This document shows, one piece after another, positions 8,704 to 16,693 of a stretch of 64,000 nt of DNA; positions within the stretch are counted from its first letter, which is position 1; every line of letters begins with the position of its first letter. A program made the position numbers and the translations under genes. The notes under the pieces were generated by a model that saw only the letters and a program-made list of their open reading frames with translations, was not told the DNA's origin and made no database searches. Origin of the DNA: Chitinophaga alhagiae (GTDB lineage: Bacteria > Bacteroidota > Bacteroidia > Chitinophagales > Chitinophagaceae); assembly GCF_003568665.1 (NCBI RefSeq), contig NZ_QXMH01000005.1, positions 186,001 through 250,000 of the forward strand. The letters are read 5' to 3'.

Positions 8704-8998
8704 GGGAGTATGATTGTTCCCGAAGCGTAGAAAAGCTTTGTGGACTGTTTGGAAAAACCCGGCAAGCCTACTATGACCAGATCTGGCGGCAGGATAATCA
8801 GCAGGTAACCGATCACTTCATTGTTGAAAACGTGCTCCGTATCCGCCAGACGCAGCCCGGTGCGGGCTTGGGCGCCCTGCATGAAGTACTGAAAAAAGAA
8901 CTGGCAGGCCACCATCGTAAAGCGATATTCGTGGTAATCCAGTTACCTGTAAAGCGAAAAACGTGTTTAACGACAATGCTGTCAAGCGAAACCTGTAA
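8700..8998 (+). pseudogene. Remnant of IS3-family transposase OrfB
   Basis: The first about 75 codons read as OrfB: SVEKLCGLFGKTRQAYYDQ, then VLRIRQTQPGAGLGALHEVLKKELAGHH. After about 8920 the frame no longer resembles OrfB. In a different frame the last 54 bases (8945-8998) read TCKAKNVFNDNAVKRNL and stop, which looks like the native C-terminus. The whole DDE catalytic core is therefore missing through an internal deletion joined near 8915-8945. No functional transposase can be made. Confidence 0.75.
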
Positions 8999-9065
8999 CT
9001 AACACCTAACCCCTGTAAAGTTTTTTCAGTATAAGACATCGGGCGCCGCCGGCCCGCTAATTGCC

Positions 9066-9130
9066 TTCTTGTCGGCTTAAAAGCCGTTCTAGTCGGCTTC
9101 TAGTCGCCTTCTTATCGGCTTGTTACCGGC
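9066..9130. repeat. 11-bp tandem repeat, about six units
   Basis: Units start at 9066, 9077, 9087, 9098, 9109 and 9120 and follow TTCTnGTCGGC with drift. The clearest two are TTCTAGTCGGC and TTCTAGTCGCC. One unit is 10 bp. The block sits in the gap between the IS remnant and the TetR-linked membrane gene and has no coding potential. Its function is unknown. Confidence 0.75.
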
Positions 9131-9207
9131 TTCCAGGGAAGGCAACATATATGTTTTTTATTTCAATCATAAGAGGTGTCACCAGGAGTCAACAGCCGCG
9201 CATCTCT

Positions 9208-9621
9208 TTAAATACCCTGCTCCGGCTTATTCACAGCAGATTTTGGCAATTTGACCATCCCATAATAGAAGAACAACCCAATAATAACTGCCCGGGCAAC
9301 TATATTGGCCATGATCCTGGGGCTCAGGCCGTCTCCCAGCGCATACAGCTCCAGCAGCAATGTTACCCCATGAAAGATGATCATCGTAACCGCAACCAGG
9401 CGTAACATGACAGGATCAGTCAACTTTCTGCTATAGAAGGACAGGTAGGCCAGGGCAAACTCCGCTGCTGCCAGAAAGTAACAGAGGAGGAACTGGCCCG
9501 GCTGTAATTGGATATCAACCGTTCCCGGAATGGCGGCAGGGGCCATTATCAACACCAGCCCGGCCGCCAGGGTAACAATTGCATGGAAGGCCAGGAGCCT
9601 GTGGAGGTGCTTGGTGGGCAT
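9208..9621 (-). CDS. Four-helix membrane protein in a TetR-controlled pair
   Basis: This 137-residue protein has four hydrophobic segments (LAFHAIVTLAAGLVLIMAP, FLLCYFLAAAEFALAYLSF, LRLVAVTMIIFHGVTLLLEL and IVARAVIIGLFFYYGMV). I do not recognise a family. It is divergent from the tetR gene; the TTACCC-N4-GGGTAA operator lies 34 bases upstream of its start. It is therefore probably repressed with, and by, that TetR protein. Confidence 0.7.
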   Translation of the reverse strand: MPTKHLHRLLAFHAIVTLAAGLVLIMAPAAIPGTVDIQLQPGQFLLCYFLAAAEFALAYLSFYSRKLTDPVMLRLVAVTMIIFHGVTLLLELYALGDGLSPRIMANIVARAVIIGLFFYYGMVKLPKSAVNKPEQGI

Positions 9622-9654
9622 ACTTTTCAGTAAAGATAAATATAAATTTAAAAA

Positions 9655-9670
9655 TTACCCGTTTGGGTAA
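9655..9670. promoter_or_regulatory. TetR operator, copy 1 (TTACCC-GTTT-GGGTAA)
   Basis: This is a perfect 6-bp inverted repeat with a 4-bp spacer, in the divergent gap between the membrane gene and tetR. It lies 6 bp upstream of the tetR -7 box. The same site recurs at 10323-10338 before the DoxX-like gene. Confidence 0.8.
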
Positions 9671-9676
9671 ATAGTT

Positions 9677-9684
9677 TACATTTG
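9677..9684 (+). promoter_or_regulatory. tetR promoter -7 box (TACATTTG)
   Basis: TACATTTG matches TAnnTTTG and lies 6 bp before the tetR ATG, just downstream of operator copy 1. This arrangement fits autorepression. Confidence 0.6.
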
Positions 9685-9690
9685 TTTTAG

Positions 9691-10305
9691 ATGAACGCAG
9701 AAAACAACACTAACACCGAAGAAAAGATCCTTTCCGCCGCTGAAAATGTCTTCCATGAGAAAGGATATGACGGGGCCAGAATGCAGGAGATCGCTGACAA
9801 AGCGGGTATCAATAAAGGCCTGCTGCATTATTACTTCAAAACCAAAGACGCCCTGTTTGACGCTATTTTCAGCATGGCGCTGAAGCGCATGGTGGCCAAT
9901 ATTCATTCCATCCTGGCCATGGAGCTGTCCCTGGAAGAAAAGATGGACCTGGTGGTGGATGGGTATATGAACATTTTGCTTAAAAACTCTGCCCTGCCGC
10001 GGTTTGTGATCAACGAGCTGAATAAGGATGCGGACCGGTTCATAGCCAGGCATATTCATGGCAGCGCCAGCTCGATCTTTACCAGTTTTGACGCCTCGGT
10101 CAATAAAGAAATTGCCGCCGGCAACATTCGCCCGATCAACTCCAGGCATCTTTTTATGAACATGGTGTCCATGACTATTTTCCCTTTTATAGGAAGGCCT
10201 ATGATACAGGTGATCATAGGGCTTGACAATAAGGAATTTCAGTTGCTCATGCACGAGCGAAGGGAAGCGATCAAATCCTTTATTAAAATGTCCCTGAGGA
10301 GGTAA
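9691..10305 (+). CDS. TetR/AcrR-family transcriptional regulator
   Basis: This 204-residue protein has a classical TetR N-terminus: EEKILSAAENVFHEKGYDGARMQEIADKAGINKGLLHYYFKTKDALFDAIF. A helical ligand-binding domain of about 145 residues follows and carries no family-specific motif. The operator pair at 9655 and 10323 brackets the gene, so it probably represses itself, the divergent membrane protein and the downstream DoxX-like gene. The inducer is unknown. Confidence 0.93.
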   Translation: MNAENNTNTEEKILSAAENVFHEKGYDGARMQEIADKAGINKGLLHYYFKTKDALFDAIFSMALKRMVANIHSILAMELSLEEKMDLVVDGYMNILLKNSALPRFVINELNKDADRFIARHIHGSASSIFTSFDASVNKEIAAGNIRPINSRHLFMNMVSMTIFPFIGRPMIQVIIGLDNKEFQLLMHERREAIKSFIKMSLRR

Positions 10306-10322
10306 TTTTTTTTCTATTTATA

Positions 10323-10338
10323 TTACCCATTTGGGTAA
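10323..10338. promoter_or_regulatory. TetR operator, copy 2 (TTACCC-ATTT-GGGTAA)
   Basis: The arms are identical to the site at 9655-9670, and the spacer differs at one position. It lies 35 bases upstream of the DoxX-like start, so that gene has its own TetR-controlled promoter. Confidence 0.8.
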
Positions 10339-10373
10339 ATCGAATTGAATAAATAACCATTAAACCTACAAAC

Positions 10374-10790
10374 ATGAACAGCAACAATCAAAGCGAAACG
10401 CCAACCAGGGCGAGAAAGATCACCTACTGGGTTTCCACCGGCCTGCTACTATTTGAGTTGCTATATGGGGCCACCTGGGATTTTAATTGGCTTAACAAAG
10501 GGTTTGCAACGGCCGTGCTATCACATCTCGGCTACCCCTCCTACCTGCCGTTAATGTTGGGAACATGCAAAATTATGGCAGCAATAGGCATAGGGCTGCC
10601 CGGATTAAAACTGGTGAAGGAATGGGCATATGCGGGTACCATGATCTTGTTTTTAGGTGCGCTCTGCTCACACCTTATTGTAGGAGACGAGTTTGCTAAA
10701 ATTATCTTTTTGCTTGTTTGCATTGGGTTGACAGTAGTCTCCTATTGTTTCAGGCCGGGCTTGTTTCAGCCCCGTCACGCCCAAACATGA
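10374..10790 (+). CDS. DoxX-like membrane protein
   Basis: This 138-residue protein has four membrane segments and the DoxX-like signature: KITYWVSTGLLLFELL, LGYPSYLPLMLGTCKIMAAIGI and LKLVKEWAYAGTMILFLGALCSHLIVGD. The family is related to quinone-interacting and stress-response membrane proteins; its role is not settled. Operator copy 2 places it in the adjacent TetR regulon. Confidence 0.85.
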   Translation: MNSNNQSETPTRARKITYWVSTGLLLFELLYGATWDFNWLNKGFATAVLSHLGYPSYLPLMLGTCKIMAAIGIGLPGLKLVKEWAYAGTMILFLGALCSHLIVGDEFAKIIFLLVCIGLTVVSYCFRPGLFQPRHAQT

Positions 10791-10791
10791 A

Positions 10792-10847
10792 AGGCGCCGG
10801 CATTAAAACCGGCCGGCTTTGCCGGTTACGATGGTTTAATGGCGCCT
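10792..10847. terminator. Hairpin between convergent genes
   Basis: AGGCGCC at 10792 pairs with GGCGCCT at 10841; ATTAAAACC also pairs with GGTTTAAT; and a nested CCGGC/GCCGG hairpin sits at the centre. It separates the DoxX-like gene from the convergent SnoaL-like gene and overlaps the end of the latter. A bidirectional terminator is likely. Confidence 0.55.
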
Positions 10848-11261
10848 GGTTGTTTTAACCTGCGTTGAAATATCAATCGCCAACTGCCACAATTCAATGT
10901 TCTTTTTCCATATTGTTACATAGCGGAACACTTTTTCAATTTTTAAGAACAGGATCTTTATTTCTACCCTAACAACCCCGCTGATATAACCAAGGTTATT
11001 TTCAGTTTTAACGTCCAGAACATCTATAGTTCTCTTTAATCTTATTTTCCTGCCGGCTTCACAGGTTTTTTTCCAGAAACCTTCAATGCCTTCAGCGCCC
11101 TTATAGACGGGTAATTTTATACCAATAAGGTCAGCGTCTTCCGTGTAATAAGCCGCCATTTCCCTATACTTTCCTTCATTAAAAAGTTCTTCAAACCTTT
11201 TCCCGAATGCCAGGGCACTTTCTTTTGTCAATTCTGCAAGTCCCGATTTTTGCCTGTTCAT
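10836..11261 (-). CDS. SnoaL-like/NTF2-fold protein
   Basis: This 141-residue protein has a small cone-fold layout: FGKRFEELFNEGKYREMAAYYTEDADLIGIKLPVYKGAEGIEGFWKKT, followed by beta strands ending in ELWQLAIDIST. Such proteins are ketosteroid-isomerase-like enzymes or binding proteins; no catalytic assignment is possible here. It is the last gene of a four-gene minus-strand run (Zn dehydrogenase, methyltransferase, NAD-binding protein, this gene). Confidence 0.75.
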   Translation of the reverse strand: MNRQKSGLAELTKESALAFGKRFEELFNEGKYREMAAYYTEDADLIGIKLPVYKGAEGIEGFWKKTCEAGRKIRLKRTIDVLDVKTENNLGYISGVVRVEIKILFLKIEKVFRYVTIWKKNIELWQLAIDISTQVKTTRRH

Positions 11262-11303
11262 GTTTTTGATGTTTTTTAAATTGAAATTCAGGATATTTTA
11301 CGC

Positions 11304-12161
11304 TTACGCCGTCTTCAGTTCTTCAAAATATGCTTTCAAGGTACACGTTCCGCGCTCATCTGCAACCAGGTCCATTGTTAAAACGGTCATAAAAAATTCA
11401 ATAGGGCCATAGAATTTGACGCTGGTAAATGTTCTTAACAGCAACAAAACCGCTTTCGTAATGAAAAGTGGGATATGTGTAATTTTTGGTGGCCTTCCAG
11501 ACACGGCAAAGGCCATTTCTGCAATCTGGTTGTACGTTAAAGTCTGCGGCCCGCCAACAGGAATTTCCTTGTCCTTTGTTTGCATAGCGTCTACGCAAAT
11601 GATGGCCAGGTCTTCTCCATGAATGGGATTCATTTTATAATTTCCATCCCCGAATAAATAAACACGGCCCTTTTGTGCCATCTCGTAAAATTCGCCCATA
11701 TCTGAGAAATAGCCGCTTGGACGAATGACACAATAATCCAGTCCCGAGTTTTTTAAAGCGAAAACAAACCTTTCTTTGGCTTCGCATATTTTAAGATGTG
11801 TTAATTTGTCTCCGTCTAAAACGGAAACGTACATGAATTTCTTTACGCCGTTCCGTTTTGCCTCATCCAGCAAATTGAGGTTTGCCTGGTAGTCAACATC
11901 CATATAAGTCAGTCCGTCTTTCTGTTTTGTTATGCCAACAGTGGATATGACCACATCTATGTTCCGGCAACAGTTTTCAATTGATTTCGGGTCGGTCAGT
12001 TCGCCGTGGACAATTTCCAACTTATTATTCCCAATTAATGATGGCGGCAGTTTATTTACACTTCTTACAATTGTTTTCACATCAAAACCTCTATTCACCA
12101 GTTCTTTAAGTATGAACCCTCCCAAGTATCCTGTTGAACCGGCCAGTAGTACTTTATTCAT
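11304..12161 (-). CDS. NmrA/epimerase-like NAD(P)-binding protein
   Basis: This 285-residue atypical short-chain dehydrogenase opens with MNKVLLAGSTGYLGGFILKELV, the glycine-rich Rossmann motif. VVISTVGITKQKDG and KFMYVSVLDGDKL follow. It lacks an obvious YxxxK catalytic pair, as in NmrA-like proteins, which may act as redox sensors or reductases. The ATG at 12161 is preferred; a GTG at 12185 overlapping the methyltransferase stop is also possible. Confidence 0.83.
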   Translation of the reverse strand: MNKVLLAGSTGYLGGFILKELVNRGFDVKTIVRSVNKLPPSLIGNNKLEIVHGELTDPKSIENCCRNIDVVISTVGITKQKDGLTYMDVDYQANLNLLDEAKRNGVKKFMYVSVLDGDKLTHLKICEAKERFVFALKNSGLDYCVIRPSGYFSDMGEFYEMAQKGRVYLFGDGNYKMNPIHGEDLAIICVDAMQTKDKEIPVGGPQTLTYNQIAEMAFAVSGRPPKITHIPLFITKAVLLLLRTFTSVKFYGPIEFFMTVLTMDLVADERGTCTLKAYFEELKTA

Positions 12162-12181
12162 CTTGCATTTTGTTTTAGGCT

Positions 12182-12832
12182 TCACGCCGTCTCTGCCCAG
12201 ATATACCCCCGTTTGCTTTGATATTCGTCTTTATAAGGATACCGCTCCAGGGCGTCAATTACCCGGAATCCGGTGCTGTGAAGCAACTGGATGAGCATTT
12301 CCGGCTGAAAGTAATACAGGTTAACATCCACGTCTTTATTGTGCGCTTTGTCATAGTGCACGGTATCGTCCCCTACATGAAAAGAGAACAGGAACTGTCC
12401 ACCGTCTTTCAGCACACGGCGTACTTCACTGAAAGCCTTTTTGATCTCTTCCCGGGTGAAATGCACAATGGCATAGAACGCCAGCGCACTGCCAAAAGAA
12501 TGTGCCGGCCAGGAGAGGTCCAGCAGGTTGCCGGTCTCAAATGTGATCTGCGGGTGGAGCTTTCCGGCCGCTTCCACCATGGCCGGAGAAATATCTATGC
12601 CTGTAATGTTCTGTATGCCATGATGGTACAAGAACCCGGTTGTTTGTCCAGGCCCGCAGCCGAAGTCGGCCATGGGGCCACTGTGCTGCCTGGCCACTGC
12701 GAATGCCGCCAGCAACAGCCGTTCGAACGGCTTCCCGGCAAGCTCGTCATGCCGCGCCGCCGCATAACTTTCCGCTACCTGGTTGTAGCAGTGGACCACT
12801 TTTTCCTGCTGTTGCTTTCTTTTCTGTGGCAA
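12182..12832 (-). CDS. Class I SAM-dependent methyltransferase
   Basis: This 216-residue protein has the SAM motif MADFGCGPGQTTGFL, the acidic motif ITGIDISPAMVEAA and a methyltransferase-11-like core ending with FSEVRRVLKDGGQFLFSFHVGDD. The substrate is unknown. It lies 17 bases after the Zn dehydrogenase gene and overlaps or abuts the NAD-binding gene, so the operon is tight. Confidence 0.9.
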   Translation of the reverse strand: MPQKRKQQQEKVVHCYNQVAESYAAARHDELAGKPFERLLLAAFAVARQHSGPMADFGCGPGQTTGFLYHHGIQNITGIDISPAMVEAAGKLHPQITFETGNLLDLSWPAHSFGSALAFYAIVHFTREEIKKAFSEVRRVLKDGGQFLFSFHVGDDTVHYDKAHNKDVDVNLYYFQPEMLIQLLHSTGFRVIDALERYPYKDEYQSKRGYIWAETA

Positions 12833-12849
12833 ACCCGATAGATTTATTT

Positions 12850-13842
12850 TTAACTTTCCAATACCAGCCTCACCGGCGTATTCCCGTTCCTGAGCATTTC
12901 AATGGCCCTGTTCATTTCAGCGAACGGCATCACCTCCACCATGCTTTCAATATGATGCTTTGCCGCAAAAGCCAGCATGTCTTTCATGTTTTTGCGGCTG
13001 CCCACATAATTTCCGTAAATAGTGCGCTGTGCATAATCATACAAGAGGCCAAGGCTAACGGGTTGCCGCAGCAAGGGAGATGCCACCAGGCAAAGTTTTC
13101 CCCGGGGCTTTAATAGCTTCAGGTAGGCGTCTATGTCAAAACCTGCGTTGACCGTAGAAAGGATAAAATCAAATTGCCTGTCCCGGCCGGATAAATTGGC
13201 GCTGTCCACGTATTCAGCCCCGGCCCCTTCAATTATTTCCTTCTTCTCCGGGGAATGTGAAAATGCAGACACCCGGTGCCCCATTCTCTCCAGGAACCGC
13301 ATGGCCAGCAGCCCAAGTCCTCCCGCGCCCAGCACGCCTGTAACAGCATGGCCCTTCAACTTTGCCCTCCTGATAGCTGAATACACCGTTAACCCGGAAG
13401 ACATCAGCGGCGCGGCCCTGGCGGAATCAAGGCTTTTGGGGAGTTTAAATACGAACCGGTAGTCTGTGATAATATGTTCCGCCAAACCGCCGTAACAGTG
13501 TACAGATATCACCCGCTGATGCGGACAAAACTGCTCGTTCCCCGCCCGGCAAAACTCGCATTCAAAACAGGCCGCCTGCTGGTAACCGATGCCCACGCGG
13601 TCGCCGGCATTCATACCAATGGCCATTGGGCCGGTATCTACTATGATCCCGATTATTTCATGACCCGGTACCATAGGGAAGGCAGTATCTCCCCAATCAT
13701 CATTCATCAGCTGGATATCACCCCGGGTAATACTGCAATGGGTGATCCTGACAAGCACCTCATGCCTTCCCAGCTCCCTGTCATAGTAGAAAGGCGCAGG
13801 GTTCCCGCCTTTCTTTTTAACGCCGTAGGCTTTGATTTTCAT
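12850..13842 (-). CDS. Zinc-dependent alcohol dehydrogenase (CAD-like)
   Basis: This 330-residue medium-chain dehydrogenase has a catalytic-zinc region with ITHCSITRGD and VPGHEIIG. The four structural-zinc cysteines are in AACFECEFCRAGNEQFC, and the nucleotide motif is GVLGAGGLGLLAMRFLERMG. Enzymes of this group interconvert alcohols and aldehydes with NADP(H). It is the first gene of the four-gene run and is divergent from a second, zinc-free medium-chain reductase at 13965. Confidence 0.92.
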   Translation of the reverse strand: MKIKAYGVKKKGGNPAPFYYDRELGRHEVLVRITHCSITRGDIQLMNDDWGDTAFPMVPGHEIIGIIVDTGPMAIGMNAGDRVGIGYQQAACFECEFCRAGNEQFCPHQRVISVHCYGGLAEHIITDYRFVFKLPKSLDSARAAPLMSSGLTVYSAIRRAKLKGHAVTGVLGAGGLGLLAMRFLERMGHRVSAFSHSPEKKEIIEGAGAEYVDSANLSGRDRQFDFILSTVNAGFDIDAYLKLLKPRGKLCLVASPLLRQPVSLGLLYDYAQRTIYGNYVGSRKNMKDMLAFAAKHHIESMVEVMPFAEMNRAIEMLRNGNTPVRLVLES

Positions 13843-13964
13843 GGTGGTCCAATTAAACGGAAGGTATTATGCACCCTGTTAAAAGTTAACACCTTTTTAA
13901 AGAACAAAAAAGTTTAATGCTTGATGATTCGCCTTATTTTACTTTTATCAAATCATTCCCGAAC

Positions 13965-14873
13965 ATGAAAGCCGTTGTATACCAAAAATATGGCCCGCCT
14001 GGTGTATTGCAACTGAAAGAAATAGAAAAGCCCGTTCCCAAAGATGATGAAGTACTGATAAAAGTCTACGCCACTACCGTTACTGCGGGAGACTGGCGCA
14101 TGCGGAAAGCGGACCCTTTCCTGGCGCGGTTCTTCAATGGCCTTTTAAAACCCTCCAGGGTCAGGGTGCTGGGTTTTGAACTGGCCGGGGAAGTGGAAGA
14201 AACCGGTAAAGCCGTGCAATTATTCAGCAAAGGAGACCAGGTATTTGCCACGCCCGGCTTTGCCTTTGGCGGCTACAGCGAGTATACATGCATGCGGGAA
14301 AAGGCGGCGCTGGCCTTAAAACCGGCCAACATGAGCTACGAAGAGGCGGCAGCAGTACCGGTTGGCGGTATTACCGCCCTGTATTTCCTCCGTGACAAGG
14401 CGCATATCCAGCCCGGGCAAAAGGTACTGATCTATGGCGCCTCCGGCAGTGTGGGTACTTTTGCCGTGCAGATCGCAAAATATTTCGGGGCAACCGTTAC
14501 TGCGGTTTGCAGCACCGCCAATATAAACCTGGTACAATCATTGGGGGCTGATAAAGTAATAGACTATACCAAAGAAGATTTTGCCCGGCAAGGTGATAAA
14601 TATGATGTTGTTTTCGATGCGGTGGGGAAGAAACCGGCACCCGCCTCCAAAAGGGCCCTGGCGCCCGGGGGAACGTACGTTTCCGTTGCCAGGGGAACGG
14701 TGAAGCTGCAGGCTGAATATCTAACCTTCCTGAAAGGGCTGATAGAAGCGGGGTATATAAAGGCTGTTATTGACCGGCGTTATGCGCTCAGCGAGATTGT
14801 GGAGGCGCATGCGTATGTGGAGCGGCAGCATAAGAAGGGGAACGTGGTGGTGGTGGTGCGGCATGCGGGTTAG
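13965..14873 (+). CDS. Quinone-oxidoreductase-like NAD(P)-dependent reductase
   Basis: This 302-residue zinc-independent medium-chain reductase opens with MKAVVYQKYGPPGVLQLKEI and carries the nucleotide motif VLIYGASGSVGTFAVQIAKYFGA. It has no zinc-ligand cysteine cluster. The family reduces quinones or enals with NADPH. The ATG at 13965 is preferred over an upstream start at 13917 because it begins at the conserved MKAVVY. The end overlaps the convergent gene by four bases. Confidence 0.9.
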   Translation: MKAVVYQKYGPPGVLQLKEIEKPVPKDDEVLIKVYATTVTAGDWRMRKADPFLARFFNGLLKPSRVRVLGFELAGEVEETGKAVQLFSKGDQVFATPGFAFGGYSEYTCMREKAALALKPANMSYEEAAAVPVGGITALYFLRDKAHIQPGQKVLIYGASGSVGTFAVQIAKYFGATVTAVCSTANINLVQSLGADKVIDYTKEDFARQGDKYDVVFDAVGKKPAPASKRALAPGGTYVSVARGTVKLQAEYLTFLKGLIEAGYIKAVIDRRYALSEIVEAHAYVERQHKKGNVVVVVRHAG

Positions 14874-15728
14874 AAGAGCAACCCCTGCGTTTCTTTCATT
14901 GGGTAGAACACCCCAATAATTACAAACGGGTTTGATGCTCTCCTCATATGCCATTCTTTTGTAGTTCCAACAAACAGGTATATATCTTTACTCTTTAAAA
15001 AATCATCATAGTATTTTTCCTTAACTTTTTTCAATGCTGTTATTTCGGCCGCCTTTTCATCATGCGCCGCAAGTTTTGTGGCCTCTTTGAGGCAATTCCA
15101 GTATAGCTGCCCAATTTCCCAATCTTCAATCATCAACCGGCGTTGTTTACCGGTTTCATCGGTAAACTTGTAAAAGAACTTAAACGGTACTTTCGGTATG
15201 AGTTTTTGAGGATCAATACTCCCTGCGGCAAACAGGTCGGTCTGCTTCCGTATTTCCACCCATTCATCCTTCCATTCCCGCTCACATTCTTCCCATTCAA
15301 ACGCTGTTATAGCTGTAGGCTTGAATGTAGCAAGCGATACGTTCAGGGGCTTTTGGGAATCTTCTATTAATCTGTCGAAATTCGTATATACGTTCTTCAG
15401 ACAATACTCCTTTCGTTTCAACCAGTTGCCATCAGTATTTAGCCGGGGTTCATGAATAATAATATCCCGGAAATCGTAGTGACGGGGAGAATAGCTCTCC
15501 GGTCTGAAATCGTCAGGTCTTTTAATTAGTTCCAGCTCTACCCAGGTGTATTTGACATTACGGACTTTACCCTGATTGTTTCAGGTCAATCAAAAAACTT
15601 AAAGGAATTGGGTAAATTCTAATCCAGTTTCCATTTTCCAGCACTCCTGCGGTACAAACCAACTCGTCATAACTTCTGGATGGTAAAGGGTAAGTTGTAA
15701 CAGTAAGTAATACTTTCAGTATTGGCAT
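14870..15728 (-). pseudogene. DUF488-partner hypothetical gene, broken by one frameshift
   Basis: The frame from ATG 15728 reads MPILKVLLTVTTYPLPSRSY, continues through DELVCTAGVLENGNWIRIYP, and stops at a TAA about 160 bases in, after LKQSG. Skipping one base in the GGG run near 15567-15575 gives KVRNVKYTWVELELIKRPDDFRPESY and an uninterrupted frame to 14870. Together this makes about 286 residues. The downstream half alone has no good start (only a TTG at 15421). The ATG directly follows the stop of the DUF488 gene, so the two form an operon. It is a recent frameshift, a sequencing error in a homopolymer, or a programmed shift. The function is unknown. Confidence 0.8.
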
Positions 15729-16613
15729 TTAAAGATGGATTAACTCGTAACTCCATTCTGGTAGTTGAACGATAGCTTCAGCCAGGTGCTTGCGATGGCA
15801 TTGGCACACATTAGCTTCAAAGCAGGTGAGGGCAACGCGCTTTTTGTCTTTAACTAACTGGAGGATTTTTTCTTGCGTGGAAGTAGTGCAAGATAACGTT
15901 TCTTTTCGGTATTTTTCAAACAATCTATCGTAGTCAGCCTGGCAGGTTAACGCTTGCCTTTGTTCAGAGACAACACCTACTTCCGGGAAATGGATATATT
16001 GTATTCCCACGCTGGTGCATGCGTTCAGTAGCTGGCTTTTCGTAAAGCCATACTTCATACTCATTGGGTTGTTCCTGACATCCACCAGTACCTGCACATC
16101 ATTTTCGATGAGGCGGTTCAAATACTGTTCAAGTGAAATTCCTTCATAGCCTATTGTATAAAGGGCTGTTGCGGAAGTAACCGGTTTGCATGCAGTAACT
16201 TTTTTCAATTCGGCCGTATTCAGGTATCTGTCAGCGATCTCACTATTAATTGCAAAATATGGATAGTAAGTATAAGTATAGCGTATGAGGTCTTTATACT
16301 TCTTGTTTCCATGAAGCAAATACAGCTGCTTCAGGATAGCGCGGTCCCCTTCCCTTAGCAAGTTCATATAATCAACCGGATCAGTTTTTTCTACACCTTT
16401 ATTGGAGACTTGCACCTGTCCGTATTTTTGCATGGTGAATATATCTGCGGCAGCCTGAAAGGAGTAGCAGCCGTACTTGTAAGGCACAAAATGATAATCT
16501 GGCTTATCCTGTTTTTGGGCGAACAATAATAGCAGCTTTTGCAAATGAGTTTTGCCAAGACTTCCACCAAAGCCTTGCAAGAGTGCCAATATTACTTTTC
16601 GCCGGTAAAACAT
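15729..16613 (-). CDS. DUF488-domain protein with an N-terminal helical domain
   Basis: This 294-residue, two-part protein has a C-terminal half with DUF488 features: YTIGYEGISLEQYLNRLIENDVQVLVDVRNNPMSMKYGF, FPEVGVVSEQR, and CFEANVCQCHRKHLAEAI with its Cys/His cluster. The first 130 residues (GKTHLQKLLLLFAQKQ, FVPYKYGCYSFQA) form a helical domain with some resemblance to the Panacea/DUF4065 type; this is tentative. The gene is translationally abutted to the frameshifted partner. The biochemical role of DUF488 is not known. Confidence 0.8.
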   Translation of the reverse strand: MFYRRKVILALLQGFGGSLGKTHLQKLLLLFAQKQDKPDYHFVPYKYGCYSFQAAADIFTMQKYGQVQVSNKGVEKTDPVDYMNLLREGDRAILKQLYLLHGNKKYKDLIRYTYTYYPYFAINSEIADRYLNTAELKKVTACKPVTSATALYTIGYEGISLEQYLNRLIENDVQVLVDVRNNPMSMKYGFTKSQLLNACTSVGIQYIHFPEVGVVSEQRQALTCQADYDRLFEKYRKETLSCTTSTQEKILQLVKDKKRVALTCFEANVCQCHRKHLAEAIVQLPEWSYELIHL

Positions 16614-16693
16614 ACCGCAAAGGTAAGGAAGAATGGAGAACTTGCAAGGGTTGACAGACTGCTACTTTAAACCAGGGGCAAGTCCGGAAAAGA

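Larger units (their letters stand above)
8259..9038 (+). mobile_element. IS3-family insertion sequence, internally deleted
   Basis: The region starts TGTCTTAT at 8259 and ends ATAAGACA at 9038. Beyond these 8-bp tips the two ends remain related for about 35 bases, both containing CTTTACAG and TTAGG at matching positions, so they are terminal inverted repeats. Inside lie an intact orfA and an orfB that keeps only its beginning and its last codons. At 780 bp it is well short of the 1.2-1.5 kb usual for IS3-family elements. I see no flanking direct repeat (GTT on the left, TCG on the right). It looks immobile without help. Confidence 0.8.

Noticed and set aside
9061..9405. Open frame across the 11-bp repeat
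   Set aside because: It reads through the repeat and into the 3' part of the membrane gene on the opposite strand; no start signal and no motif.
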